A stretch of 21,869 nucleotides of DNA from an uncultured Oscillospiraceae bacterium (GTDB lineage Bacteria; Bacillota; Clostridia; Oscillospirales; Oscillospiraceae), in contig CAJTLI010000034.1 of the NCBI GenBank assembly GCA_910577525.1, positions 1-21,869 on the forward strand, in the 5' to 3' direction. This document shows, piece after piece, positions 7,120-14,580 of the stretch. The notes under the pieces are model-generated. The model ran no database searches, had not been told where the DNA came from, and saw only the letters and a list, made by a program, of their open reading frames with translations. The stretch's first letter is position 1. Each line of letters starts with the position of its first letter. The translations under genes and the position numbers were made by a program.

Positions 7120-7709
7120 CCCTTCAGCCCTCCCTTCGCCCACCGGACGCACAGCCCCGCCGCGCCCGCGGCGACCACCAGGAACACCGGGGACATCACG
7201 AAGCCCAGCGCCTGCCCCAGCGCGCCTTGGGGCAGGGAGAAGAAGGTGCCGTATCCGGCCAGGACCAGCACCACGGCGTAGATGATCCGAGTGGGCCAGT
7301 CGATGACGGCGTTCTTGAACAGCTTGATCACGCTGGACGCGATGAGGGCCACCACTCCGGCCCGGACGCCGTTGAAGGCGTGGACCACAACGTCCAGGTG
7401 CATGAAGTTTTGCAAAAAGGCGGCGATCACCATGATGATGACCAGGGAAGGGAACACCAGCCCCAAGGTGGCGACGATCCCCCCGGCGACGCCCCCCTGG
7501 CTGCGGCCCACGAAGGTGGAGGTGTTCACCGCGATGATGCCGGGAGTACACTGGCCCACGGCGTAGTAGTCGGCCAGCTGGTCCTCGGTGGCCCACTTCT
7601 TGTTCTCCACCAGCTCCCGCTGGAGGATGGGCAGCATGGCGTAGCCGCCCCCGAAGGTGCACATGCCGATGCGGGCAAAGGTGAGGAATAGGTCGATGAG
7701 AATGTTCAT
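7116..7709 (-). CDS. chrA: chromate transporter family protein, first half-size subunit
   Basis: The 197-residue CHR-family protein has the motif TFGGGYAMLPIL at residues 18-29 and VGQCTPGIIAVNTSTFVG at about 52-69, with about six hydrophobic helices. It pairs with the overlapping downstream subunit. The start MNILIDLF at 7709 matches the family. Its ribosome binding site is poor (GGTG six bases before the ATG). A second copy of its first codons, with a perfect GGAGGGG site, lies 217 bases upstream right after nadE. This suggests the gene was once directly coupled to nadE and was then displaced by the hairpin-rich element at 7710-7872. The reading frame stays open upstream to about 7895, so a longer translated form cannot be fully excluded. 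Confidence 0.9.
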   Translation of the reverse strand: MNILIDLFLTFARIGMCTFGGGYAMLPILQRELVENKKWATEDQLADYYAVGQCTPGIIAVNTSTFVGRSQGGVAGGIVATLGLVFPSLVIIMVIAAFLQNFMHLDVVVHAFNGVRAGVVALIASSVIKLFKNAVIDWPTRIIYAVVLVLAGYGTFFSLPQGALGQALGFVMSPVFLVVAAGAAGLCVRWAKGGLKG

Positions 7710-7872
7710 GAAATCACCACACAAAAATAATGATGCGTGTGCGCCTTCCCGCGAAGCGGGCCGGCGCTCTGCGCCGTCAAGTGTTTTGCAAAGCAAAACC
7801 TTGCCGCAGGGCGAATTGATTTCGCCCGAGGATAAATGGTCCGGGGGCCCCGGCGCGCGGTCAGCGCGCTGG
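7710..7872. repeat. hairpin-rich intergenic element inserted before the chromate transporter gene
   Basis: Five short perfect hairpins follow each other: CCCGC/GCGGG (7748-7760), CGGCGC/GCGCCG (7762-7776), GTTTTGC/GCAAAAC (7783-7799), GGGCGAA/TTCGCCC (7809-7827) and GCGCGC/GCGCGC (7853-7869). A GGGGCCCC block lies between the last two. Loops are 3-5 bases. The element separates two direct copies of the start of the same gene (7656-7709 and 7873-7926). No transposase is present. It resembles a non-coding dispersed repeat or miniature element; copy number cannot be judged here. Confidence 0.6.
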
Positions 7873-7926
7873 GGTGCGCACGCCGATGCGGGCAAAGGTG
7901 AGGAATAGGTCGATGAGAATGTTCAT
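7861..7926 (-). pseudogene. remnant of the chromate transporter 5' end
   Basis: The 54 bases 7873-7926 repeat 7656-7709 with two mismatches. They encode MNILIDLFLTFARIG, then drift to VRTPAR and stop (21 codons). The remnant start codon is one base past the nadE stop and has an excellent GGAGGGG ribosome binding site inside the nadE 3' end, so it would be translated. It is best read as the original start of the transporter gene, cut off by the element at 7710-7872. It could also act as a coupling leader. Confidence 0.75.
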
Positions 7927-7927
7927 A

Positions 7928-9835
7928 TCACAGCCCCTCCAACTCATCCAGCCACAGCTTCGCCACCGCGTCCGACGGCATTCTCCAGTCCCCCCGGGGG
8001 GACAGCGCCACCGACCCCACCTTGGGCCCGTCGGGCAGGCAGGAGCGTTTGAACTGCTGGGAGAAGAACCGGCGGTAGAAGTTTTTCAGCCATTTCAGCA
8101 GGGTATCCCTCTCGTAACGCCCGTCAAAGGCCCGCTGGGCAAGGCGCAGCACTTTACGGGGCGGGAAGCCCCAGCGGATGGCGTAGTACAGGTAGAAGTC
8201 GTGGAGCTCATAGGGCCCCACCAAGTCCTCGGTCTTTTGAGCGATTTCCCCGTCCTTGGGGGGGAGAAGCTCGGGGGAGACGGGGGTGTCCAGGATGTCC
8301 CGCAGCACCTCCCCGATGCGGCCTCCCAGCCGGTCCGCCTCCCAGGCCACCAGATGGCGCACCAGGGTCTTGGGAATGGAGGCGTTGACGGCGTACATGG
8401 ACATGTGGTCCCCGTTGTAGGTGGCCCAGCCAAGGGCCAGCTCACTGAGGTCCCCGGTGCCGATCACTAAGCCCCCCCGCTGGTTGGCCAGGTCCATCAG
8501 CACCTGGGTGCGCTCCCGGGCCTGGGCGTTCTCAAAGGTGACGGACTGGTCCTCCATGGACTGGCCGATGTCGGCGAAGTGCTGTTCCACCGCCTTGCCG
8601 ATGTTCACCTCCCGGAAGTCCGCCCCCAGCTCCCGGGCCAGAATCTCGGCGTTGGAGCGGGTGCGCTTTGTGGTGCCGAAGCAGGGCATGGTGACGGCCA
8701 AGATCCCCTTCCGGTCCCGGCCCAGCAGATCGAAGGCTTTGACGGTGATGAGGACGGCCAGGGTGGAGTCCAGCCCGCCGGACAGCCCCACCACCGCGCA
8801 GGAGGAATTGGTGTGCTCCAGCCGCTTCTTGAGGCCCAGGGCGGCGATGGTCAAAATCTCCTCGCAGCGCTCCCCCCGGTGCTCCACATCCGCCGGAATG
8901 AAGGGGGTGGGGGAGACGGGGCGGGTGAGGGCGGTGTCGCCGAGGCTCAAATTAAAATTGATGGTGACGGCCTCATCTGATCCGTCGGTAAACGTGTTCA
9001 TCCGGCGGCGCTCATGGGACAGCCGCCCCACGTCAATCTCGCTGACAGTCAATCCCGTCCCGAACCGCTGCTCCGCCAGCATGACGCCGTTTTCCGCGAT
9101 CATGTTGTGCCCCGCGAACACCAGGTCGGTGGAGGACTCCCCCTCCCCTGCGTCGGCGTAGACGTAGCCGCACAGGCACCGGGCGGACTGCCCCGCCACC
9201 AACGAGCGGCGGTAGTCCGCCTTGCCCGCCACCTCATCGGAGGCGGACAGGTTCAAAATAAGGGTAGCCCCCTCCGCCGCAAGCCGGACGGAGGGCGGCA
9301 CCGGGGCCCACAGATCCTCGCAGATCTCTACGCCGATGACCAACCCCGGCACCGTCCCGCATTCCACCAGCGGACGGGCGGCCATGCGTACCGGCAGCCC
9401 CGCCAGCTGGAACTCACGGCCATCGAACGTCTCCGTTAAGACGGAAAACCAGCGGGCCTCGTAGAACTCCCCGTAATTGGGGATATTGGTTTTGGGTGTC
9501 AGCGCTAAAACCGCGCCCTTCTGTATTACTGCGGCACAATTATACAATTTGTTTTGGTATTTTACCGGCAGGCCCAGGGCGGTGACGATGTCCAGCTCCA
9601 TCGTCTCGTCCAGAATCCGCCCCAGCGCCCGCTCCGCCCCGTCCAGCAGGGTGGACTGCAAGAACAGGTCCCCGCAGGTATACCCGGTGATACACAGCTC
9701 CGGCAGGGCCAGCACCTTGACGCCCTGTGCCGCCGCCTCCTTCATCAGCGATATGATCTGATCCGCGTTGTAGCCGCAGTCCGCCACCCGGATTTTGGGC
9801 GTGCCCGCCGCCACTTTAACAAAGCCGTCTCTCAT
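7928..9835 (-). CDS. nadE: glutamine-dependent NAD+ synthetase
   Basis: The 635-residue cytoplasmic enzyme makes NAD+ from deamido-NAD+, ATP and glutamine. The N-terminal glutaminase (nitrilase-fold) domain shows the catalytic triad Glu46 (LPELCITGY), Lys115 (TPKTNIPNY) and Cys172 (EICEDLW). The C-terminal synthetase domain has the ATP-pyrophosphatase P-loop SGGLDS at 352-357 and GTGDLSELALGW further on. The length fits the fused type. AAGGGAGG lies about 10 bases before ATG 9835. A promoter at 9948-9976 gives a leader of about 100 bases with a short upstream ORF (9816-9899) overlapping the start. The stop is one base before the transporter remnant, showing tight coupling to what follows. Confidence 0.97.
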   Translation of the reverse strand: MRDGFVKVAAGTPKIRVADCGYNADQIISLMKEAAAQGVKVLALPELCITGYTCGDLFLQSTLLDGAERALGRILDETMELDIVTALGLPVKYQNKLYNCAAVIQKGAVLALTPKTNIPNYGEFYEARWFSVLTETFDGREFQLAGLPVRMAARPLVECGTVPGLVIGVEICEDLWAPVPPSVRLAAEGATLILNLSASDEVAGKADYRRSLVAGQSARCLCGYVYADAGEGESSTDLVFAGHNMIAENGVMLAEQRFGTGLTVSEIDVGRLSHERRRMNTFTDGSDEAVTINFNLSLGDTALTRPVSPTPFIPADVEHRGERCEEILTIAALGLKKRLEHTNSSCAVVGLSGGLDSTLAVLITVKAFDLLGRDRKGILAVTMPCFGTTKRTRSNAEILARELGADFREVNIGKAVEQHFADIGQSMEDQSVTFENAQARERTQVLMDLANQRGGLVIGTGDLSELALGWATYNGDHMSMYAVNASIPKTLVRHLVAWEADRLGGRIGEVLRDILDTPVSPELLPPKDGEIAQKTEDLVGPYELHDFYLYYAIRWGFPPRKVLRLAQRAFDGRYERDTLLKWLKNFYRRFFSQQFKRSCLPDGPKVGSVALSPRGDWRMPSDAVAKLWLDELEGL

Positions 9836-9899
9836 CCGTCCGGCCTCCCTTAATCAATTCCTTGTCCGTCGCGATCCGCGGCGGCTGGGTGTTTGCCAT
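9816..9899 (-). CDS. possible 27-codon upstream ORF overlapping the nadE start
   Basis: An ATG at 9899 with GGAGCGGAG just upstream opens a frame of 27 codons (MANTQPPRIATDKELIKGG and eight more) that ends 20 bases inside nadE in another frame. It lies in the nadE leader. It could adjust nadE translation. Nothing besides position and a fair ribosome binding site supports it. Confidence 0.25.
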   Translation of the reverse strand: MANTQPPRIATDKELIKGGRTDERRLC

Positions 9900-9947
9900 C
9901 GCTCCGCTCCAAGCGCCCTCGCTGGCCGCTTCTCCGCGCTTCTGCGT

Positions 9948-9976
9948 ATTTTACCCCAATTCCGCAAAAAAAGCAA
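9948..9976 (-). promoter_or_regulatory. promoter for the nadE gene run
   Basis: On the minus strand, -35 TTGCTT (9971-9976) and -10 TAAAAT (9948-9953) are separated by 17 bases. They would start transcription about 100 bases before nadE. No other good promoter was seen for this strand in the gap. Confidence 0.65.
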
Positions 9977-10047
9977 CGGGGAGAGACCGCAAACCGCGGT
10001 ATCTTTTTCCGGGCGGGGCGTCTCAGAAGGAACGGATTCCTTTTCCC

Positions 10048-10075
10048 TTGCATTTTCAGCGTCTTGTGATATAAT
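10048..10075 (+). promoter_or_regulatory. strong promoter for the mrnC leader
   Basis: -35 TTGCAT (10048-10053), a 16-base spacer, and a consensus -10 TATAAT (10070-10075) preceded by TGA (extended -10). It would start transcription near 10082, leaving a leader of about 190 bases before mrnC. Confidence 0.8.
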
Positions 10076-10081
10076 TTCAGG

Positions 10082-10260
10082 GACATTTCCCAAAGGATGC
10101 GCTGATTCAATGCGTCTGCGGCGTCCTGCGGAAATTTTGCGCCATAATTTTGCTGCGGTTTCTTGAAATAAACACAATGATTCCTGCGAAACCGCCCCGC
10201 GTTCTGACGCAAAATTTCTTCGCAGCCTGCGCTTGCCGGTGGAATCAGCCCTTCCCAAGA
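10082..10260 (+). ncRNA. long self-complementary leader or small RNA upstream of mrnC
   Basis: Three nested helices can be read. The outer one is GCTGATTC (10101-10108) with GAATCAGC (10242-10249). The middle one is CTGCG+GAAATTTTGCG (10126-10141) with CGCAAAATTTC-TT-CGCAG (10208-10225), 16 pairs with a 2-base bulge. The inner one is GCGGTTTC (10155-10162) with GAAACCGC (10188-10195). Between outer and middle helices is a largely unpaired central region. No U-tract follows, so it probably continues into mrnC. It may be an RNase III-type processing target in the mrnC message. A 6S-RNA-like rod with a central bubble is an alternative. Confidence 0.55.
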
Positions 10261-10273
10261 TTGGAGAATTCCC

Positions 10274-10687
10274 ATGGATTACTTTCACCTGTCCGCGGGG
10301 CAGGACACGATGGAGCGCCTCAGCGCCCTGGGGCTTGCCCACCTGGGCGACGGGGTCTATGAGCTGATGGTCCGCTCCTGGCTGTGCCTCCACGGCAAGG
10401 CCACCAACGCGGGGCTGCACAGAGCCACGGTCAAATACGTGGCCGCCCCGGCTCAGGCCAGGCTGGTCCGGGCCATCCTGCCCCTTCTCACCGGGGAGGA
10501 GCAGGCCGTCTACCGCCGGGGGCGCAACAGCCGCACCGCCGCCGTTCCAAAGGGGGCCAGCGTGGGGGAGTACCACGCCGCCACGGCCCTGGAGTGCCTG
10601 TTCGGCTGGCTGTATTTGCAGGGGAAAACGGAACGGCTCAACGAGCTGTTTGAGGCCATGATGGAGGAAGCGGATCATGCCATTTGA
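10274..10687 (+). CDS. mrnC: Mini-ribonuclease 3
   Basis: The 137-residue protein is an RNase III catalytic domain without the dsRNA-binding domain. In Firmicutes it matures 23S rRNA ends in double-stranded precursor stems. Family motifs are LAHLGDGVYELMVR (21-34) with Asp26, GRN (83-85), and ATALECLFGWLYL (103-115) with Glu107; Asp26 and Glu107 are the expected metal-binding acids. TTGGAG lies 8-13 bases before ATG 10274. The final codons overlap a small copy of the rqcH start (10678-10692). In many relatives mrnC sits between cysS and rlmB; here it is followed by rqcH. Its leader is a long dsRNA-like structure, which suggests self-regulation by cleavage (inference). Confidence 0.93.
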   Translation: MDYFHLSAGQDTMERLSALGLAHLGDGVYELMVRSWLCLHGKATNAGLHRATVKYVAAPAQARLVRAILPLLTGEEQAVYRRGRNSRTAAVPKGASVGEYHAATALECLFGWLYLQGKTERLNELFEAMMEEADHAI

Positions 10688-10692
10688 CTCGT
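10678..10692 (+). repeat. duplicate of the rqcH start codon region
   Basis: ATGCCATTTGACTCG here matches the first five codons of rqcH, ATGCCTTTTGACGCG (10824-10838), at 13 of 15 bases. This copy overlaps the mrnC stop codon. It looks like the ancestral overlapping rqcH start, left behind when the element at 10693-10823 was inserted. The short length leaves room for chance. Confidence 0.5.
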
Positions 10693-10823
10693 CGGCACAA
10701 GCTGCACTCAGTCGCTTTCCCCTTCGGGGAAAGCTCCTCCGTTCCGCTGTGCCTCCTCTCCCCACGAAAGCAGAGGACGCTTTCGCGGGGGCCCCGAAAT
10801 CTGCTTGGGAGGAAACGTAAGCC
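10693..10823. repeat. hairpin-rich intergenic element before rqcH
   Basis: It contains a perfect 9-bp hairpin GCTTTCCCC/GGGGAAAGC (10714-10734, loop TTC) and a second hairpin CGAAAGC/GCTTTCG (10765-10785) extended by CCCC/GGGG. A GGGGCCCC block at 10788-10795 is also found in the other element (7710-7872). The right end supplies GGGAGGAAA, the ribosome binding site now used by rqcH. No coding potential was seen. Confidence 0.55.
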
Positions 10824-12572
10824 ATGCCTTTTGACGCGATATTCATGACCGCTTTGGCCGGGGAGCTGCGCCAGACCCTCACCGGCGGCAAGGTAGACAA
10901 GCTCTACCAGCCCGCCCGGGACGAGGCGGTGCTCCACATGCGGGCGGGGAAGGAAAACGTGCGGCTGCTGCTGTCCGCCAGCCCCGCCCACCCCAGGGCC
11001 CAGCTGACCAAGGTTCCCAGGGAGAACCCGGAAACGCCCCCCATGTTCTGCATGCTGCTGCGCAAGCACTTCACCGGGGCAAGGCTGCTGGAGCTGACCC
11101 AGCCCTCCATGGAGCGGCTGCTGGACTTCCGCTTCGAGACTCTGGACGAGCTGGGGGACCGGGTGGAGCGGCGGCTTGTCCTGGAGTGCATCGGCCGCAA
11201 GTCCAACCTCATCATGCTGGACGGGGCGGGCCGGATCACCGACTGTATGCGCCGGGCGGACGGGGATTTGTCCGTGAAGCGGCCCGTGATGCCGGGCCTG
11301 TACTACCAGCCCCCGGAGCCCACCGGGCGGCTGGACCCCGCCGCCATGACGCCGGAGGAGCTGCGCTCCCACGTCCTCGCCAACGCCCCCCAGGGGGACG
11401 GCCAGGACAAGTGGCTGCTGGACTCCTTCAACGGCCTGTCCCCCCTCATCGCCCGGGAGCTGGCATTCCAGGGGGAGGGGACCCGGGAGGGGCTGGCGGA
11501 CCGGCTGGAGGGGCTTATGGACCGGGTGCGGGCCGGGGACTACACCCCCACGGTTTTGCTCAGGGACGGCAGGCCCATAGACTTCACCTTCATGCCCGTG
11601 CTCCAATACGGCCCTAAAGTGGAGCTGAGGCGGTACCCCGCCTTCTCCGCCCTGCTGGACGATTTCTATGAGCAGAAGGAGGCCCAGGAGCGGGTCAAGC
11701 AGCGGGGGCAGGATTTCATCCGCTCCGTCACCCAGGCCCGGAACCGGACGGCGAAAAAGATCGTCAACCAGGAGGGGGATCTGGCCAAAACCGCCGGCCG
11801 GGAGCGGCTGCGGCAGTACGGCGACATCATCACCACCAACTTCTACCAGATGAGCCGGGGGCAGACCGTCCTGCGGGCCCAGAACTACTACGACCCCGAG
11901 GCCGGGGACGTGGACATCCCCCTGGACCCCCTGCTCACCCCCCAGCAGAACGCGGCGAAATACTATAAGGACTACAAAAAGGCCCAGAAGGCGGAGGAGA
12001 TGCTCACCATCCAGCTGGAGAAGAACCGCCGGGAGCTGGACTACCTGGACAGCGTGCTCCAGATGATTACCCTGTCTGAGGGGGATAGGGACCTCCAGGA
12101 GATCCGCCAGGAGCTGATGGACAACGGCTATCTCAAGCAGCACAAGAAGAAGCTGACCGCCAAGGGTAAAGTCAAAACCGTCCACTCCAAGCCCATGGAG
12201 TTCGTGTCCTCCACCGGGCTGGCCATCCTGGTGGGCAAGAACAACAGCCAGAACGACCGCCTGACCCTGAAGGACGCGGACAAGCGGGACCTGTGGCTCC
12301 ACGCCCAGAAGCTCCACGGCTCCCATGTGATTCTGAAGACCGGCGGGGCCCAGCCCGACGAGGGGTCCCTCACCGAGGCGGCCATGCTGGCGGCCTGGTT
12401 CTCCCAGGGCCGGGAGTCGGGGCAGGTGCCGGTGGACTACACCCCCGTCAAGGTGGTGAAGAAGCCCGCCGGGGCCAAGCCGGGCTACGTCGTTTACAAC
12501 ACCTACCGCACCCTGTACGTCACCCCCAGCGAGGAGCTGGTGAGAAAATTGAGGAGCGGGAAAAAGAATTGA
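10824..12572 (+). CDS. rqcH: Rqc2/NEMF homologue RqcH (NFACT family)
   Basis: The 582-residue protein binds obstructed 50S subunits carrying peptidyl-tRNA and directs C-terminal alanine tailing in ribosome quality control. It was formerly annotated as fibronectin-binding protein. Order: NFACT-N domain (about 1-180), helical/coiled-coil middle (about 275-430) and NFACT-R domain (about 455-560) with the signature GKNNSQNDRLTLKDA, DLWLHAQKLHGSHVIL and the GYVVYNTYRTLYV tail. At the position of the conserved DR pair it has Glu97-Arg98, a conservative D-to-E change. GGGAGG lies 12 bases before ATG 10824. A thioesterase gene follows after 10 bases. Confidence 0.95.
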   Translation: MPFDAIFMTALAGELRQTLTGGKVDKLYQPARDEAVLHMRAGKENVRLLLSASPAHPRAQLTKVPRENPETPPMFCMLLRKHFTGARLLELTQPSMERLLDFRFETLDELGDRVERRLVLECIGRKSNLIMLDGAGRITDCMRRADGDLSVKRPVMPGLYYQPPEPTGRLDPAAMTPEELRSHVLANAPQGDGQDKWLLDSFNGLSPLIARELAFQGEGTREGLADRLEGLMDRVRAGDYTPTVLLRDGRPIDFTFMPVLQYGPKVELRRYPAFSALLDDFYEQKEAQERVKQRGQDFIRSVTQARNRTAKKIVNQEGDLAKTAGRERLRQYGDIITTNFYQMSRGQTVLRAQNYYDPEAGDVDIPLDPLLTPQQNAAKYYKDYKKAQKAEEMLTIQLEKNRRELDYLDSVLQMITLSEGDRDLQEIRQELMDNGYLKQHKKKLTAKGKVKTVHSKPMEFVSSTGLAILVGKNNSQNDRLTLKDADKRDLWLHAQKLHGSHVILKTGGAQPDEGSLTEAAMLAAWFSQGRESGQVPVDYTPVKVVKKPAGAKPGYVVYNTYRTLYVTPSEELVRKLRSGKKN

Positions 12573-12582
12573 GGAACACAGC

Positions 12583-13038
12583 ATGACACAGACCATGACG
12601 CAGACGGAGCTGCGGGAGAACGCGGCCCAATTCATCCGGCGGCGGGCCCTGACCTCCGCCCAGGCCCGGCCCCTCTTTGGCCGGGACGTGACCCTGGTGG
12701 AGGAGGACGGCCCCGCCGGGTCCCTGCTGTTTGCCTGCCATACCGACCAGTCCATGTCCAACCCCATGGGCATCGTCCACGGCGGGATCACCGCCGCCCT
12801 GGTGGACACCTGCATGGGCGTCACCTGCGCCGCCCAGTCCGGCGGAATGCCCACCCCCACCATCACCATGACGGTGAACTACGCCCGCCCCGTCCCCCTG
12901 GACGCGGAGCTCCGGGTGCGCACCCGCACGGTGCGGGTGGGGACTGCCTCGGGGCAGATGTGGGCGGAGGTATCCCTGGCGGAGCGGCCGGATGAACCGT
13001 TAGTCACCGCCTCGGGGGTGTACGCGATCAGGCGGTGA
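12583..13038 (+). CDS. PaaI-family hotdog thioesterase
   Basis: This 151-residue single-domain hotdog protein probably hydrolyses acyl- or phenylacetyl-type CoA thioesters. The family signature NPMGIVHGGITAALVD spans residues 60-75, with Asn60 and the HGG motif at 66-68. VNYARPVPLDAELRVRTRTVRVG is the usual later strand region. GAGGAA before ATG 12583 and the 10-base spacing from rqcH indicate co-transcription. An in-frame ATG four codons later is possible. The last 11 bases overlap the converging membrane-protein gene, and no terminator separates the two. Confidence 0.88.
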   Translation: MTQTMTQTELRENAAQFIRRRALTSAQARPLFGRDVTLVEEDGPAGSLLFACHTDQSMSNPMGIVHGGITAALVDTCMGVTCAAQSGGMPTPTITMTVNYARPVPLDAELRVRTRTVRVGTASGQMWAEVSLAERPDEPLVTASGVYAIRR

Positions 13039-13492
13039 AGGGGCCGCAGCCCCCGGCAGAGCCGCCCGGGCGCGGGGTCCGGTCCTCGGACCGCTCCTCC
13101 TCCGCAGCCGCAGCGCGCTGGACCGCCTCCATGAAACCCAGGTCCCAAAGGCGGATCAGGGCGGCGGCAAGGACAAAAAAGCTGGCCCAGACGTTCATTT
13201 CCGCCGACTGCCGGGCGGCGGGATCGTTCCCCCGGGCCGCCTCCCGGCAGGTCCGCAGGGACAGGCAGAAGAAAAATCCCAGCGCGCCCACCACCAGCAC
13301 CGACGCGCTGCGTTTGATGGGAAAGACGTCCGGCGCGGCGCCGGGGGATTTTCCCGCCGCCAGATCCTCCAGCTCCTCCCGCTGAATCAGCACCGACCAG
13401 AAGGAGAGAAGCACCGACAGTATAATCAGCGTCAGATAAAACAGGGACTGGCTGACCGTTTTAAGCTGTTCCTCCAAAACCTGCCGTTCCAT
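13028..13492 (-). CDS. small membrane protein of unknown function
   Basis: The 154-residue protein was not recognised. It has three hydrophobic segments at about 16-36, 61-78 and 98-114. The N-terminus is amphipathic (EEQLKTVSQ), and the C-terminal tail after residue 120 is rich in Ala, Glu, Arg, Gly and Pro. No catalytic motif is visible. The ATG at 13492 is preferred because AAAGGGGGCGGG precedes it; an ATG 28 codons upstream has no comparable site. It converges on the thioesterase gene with an 11-base overlap of coding ends. Confidence 0.65.
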   Translation of the reverse strand: MERQVLEEQLKTVSQSLFYLTLIILSVLLSFWSVLIQREELEDLAAGKSPGAAPDVFPIKRSASVLVVGALGFFFCLSLRTCREAARGNDPAARQSAEMNVWASFFVLAAALIRLWDLGFMEAVQRAAAAEEERSEDRTPRPGGSAGGCGPFTA

Positions 13493-13583
13493 TGTCCCGC
13501 CCCCTTTTCCGTCCATTCTATGCAGGAAAGCAATTTCCGGTTTTAATAATGGCGGCCGCCCGGCAGATTTACGCATTTTTTAA

Positions 13584-13619
13584 GGCACAGTGACGTTTGT
13601 CACTGTGCCTCTTGTTTTG
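13584..13619 (+). terminator. terminator hairpin between the membrane protein gene and lysR
   Basis: GGCACAGTGAC and GTCACTGTGCC form a perfect 11-bp stem with loop GTTT. On the plus strand it is followed by TCTTGTTTT, a fair U-tract; on the minus strand only TT follows before AAAAAA. It can stop plus-strand reading from the thioesterase and may also serve the converging LysR transcript. Confidence 0.6.
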
Positions 13620-13666
13620 CGGAAAAGACGGGTTTCCGCACGCTTACCGGCGGAAGCAATTCGTCC

Positions 13667-14554
13667 CTAAAAGGACATATCCTGAAAGTATTTGCGGATA
13701 TAGGATAAAAAGGCCTGAGCCGCCAGACCCTGATAGCGGTCCGGGTTCCAGTACACATTCTGGGCCCGGGGAGTGAAGGGGATGATGGGGATGGTGGCGG
13801 CCTCCCCGCAGTAGCCCAGCTTTTTGGTGTGGGCCGTGGCGATGGTCATCCCGATGCTCTGCATGACCATATAGGCCCGCATGGTGTAGTCGCATTCCAT
13901 GACGATGCGCGGCACAAAACCGGCGTTGGCGCACACCTCGTCGAACAGTTTTCGGGAAGAATACCCGGGGGAGAGGGCGATAAAGGGCTCGTCGCGCAGC
14001 TGGCTGAGGTCGATCTGACGGCAATGGGCGTAGGGGCTGTCCGGGTGAAGAACCAGGATCGCGTAATCATTGTCGTACAGCACGCTGGACGCCAGCTCCT
14101 GGGGAACGGCGAAATCCGTGGGGCTCGCCAGCAGAAAATCGTATTTATGCAGCAGGTCGGCGCTGTCCACCTGATCCAGACGGAGGGAGATCTGGGACAG
14201 CTTGAACTGGGGATGGCTTTTGAGGAAGGAAAAAAAGGCTTTTTGGAAGATATTGGGACTTGTAGTGGCCACAAAAACCGTGCCGTCCCGCTCCTGATTC
14301 ATATCCCGGACCTCGTCCTTGGCGTATTCCAAGGACAGCAGCAGCGGCTCCACCCGTTTGAAAAAGGTCAGGCCATAGGTGTTCAGGTACAAGCGCCGCC
14401 CCACCCGGTCGAACAGGCGGATTCCCAGCTCCTTTTCCAGATTGGAGATGCTGACACTGAGTGAGGACGGCGAAATAAACAGCTTGCTGGCCGTCTGCGT
14501 CAGGTTTTCGTTTTTTGCCAATTCCACAAAATACTGTAGCTGCGTCAATTCCAT
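13667..14554 (-). CDS. LysR-family transcriptional regulator
   Basis: The 295-residue protein has the LysR winged HTH at residues 1-60 (LTQLQYFVELAKNENLTQTA, then SKLFISPSSLSVSISNLEKEL) and a substrate-binding effector domain from about 90 to 290. It is divergent to the amidase/CoA-transferase operon, 385 bases from the first gene. A perfect 8-11-8 LysR box sits 27 bases upstream of its own start, so it likely represses itself and activates the operon when an inducer binds. The inducer is unknown; a substrate or intermediate of the adjacent pathway is expected. GGGGG at about 7 bases before ATG 14554 is the ribosome binding site. Confidence 0.93.
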   Translation of the reverse strand: MELTQLQYFVELAKNENLTQTASKLFISPSSLSVSISNLEKELGIRLFDRVGRRLYLNTYGLTFFKRVEPLLLSLEYAKDEVRDMNQERDGTVFVATTSPNIFQKAFFSFLKSHPQFKLSQISLRLDQVDSADLLHKYDFLLASPTDFAVPQELASSVLYDNDYAILVLHPDSPYAHCRQIDLSQLRDEPFIALSPGYSSRKLFDEVCANAGFVPRIVMECDYTMRAYMVMQSIGMTIATAHTKKLGYCGEAATIPIIPFTPRAQNVYWNPDRYQGLAAQAFLSYIRKYFQDMSF

Positions 14555-14580
14555 AGAGATCCCCCATATTCCCCGCGGTT

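Noticed and set aside
7710..7872. CRISPR array or transposon
   Set aside because: The hairpins differ from each other, with no regular repeat-spacer pattern and no transposase.
7116..7895. Longer transporter protein starting at 7895
   Set aside because: The extension is encoded by the hairpin element and lacks family similarity; MNILIDLF at 7709 is the family start.
10638..12869. 743-codon open frame antisense to rqcH and the thioesterase gene
   Set aside because: The opposite strand encodes two well-recognised proteins; this frame has shadow composition and crosses an intergenic element.
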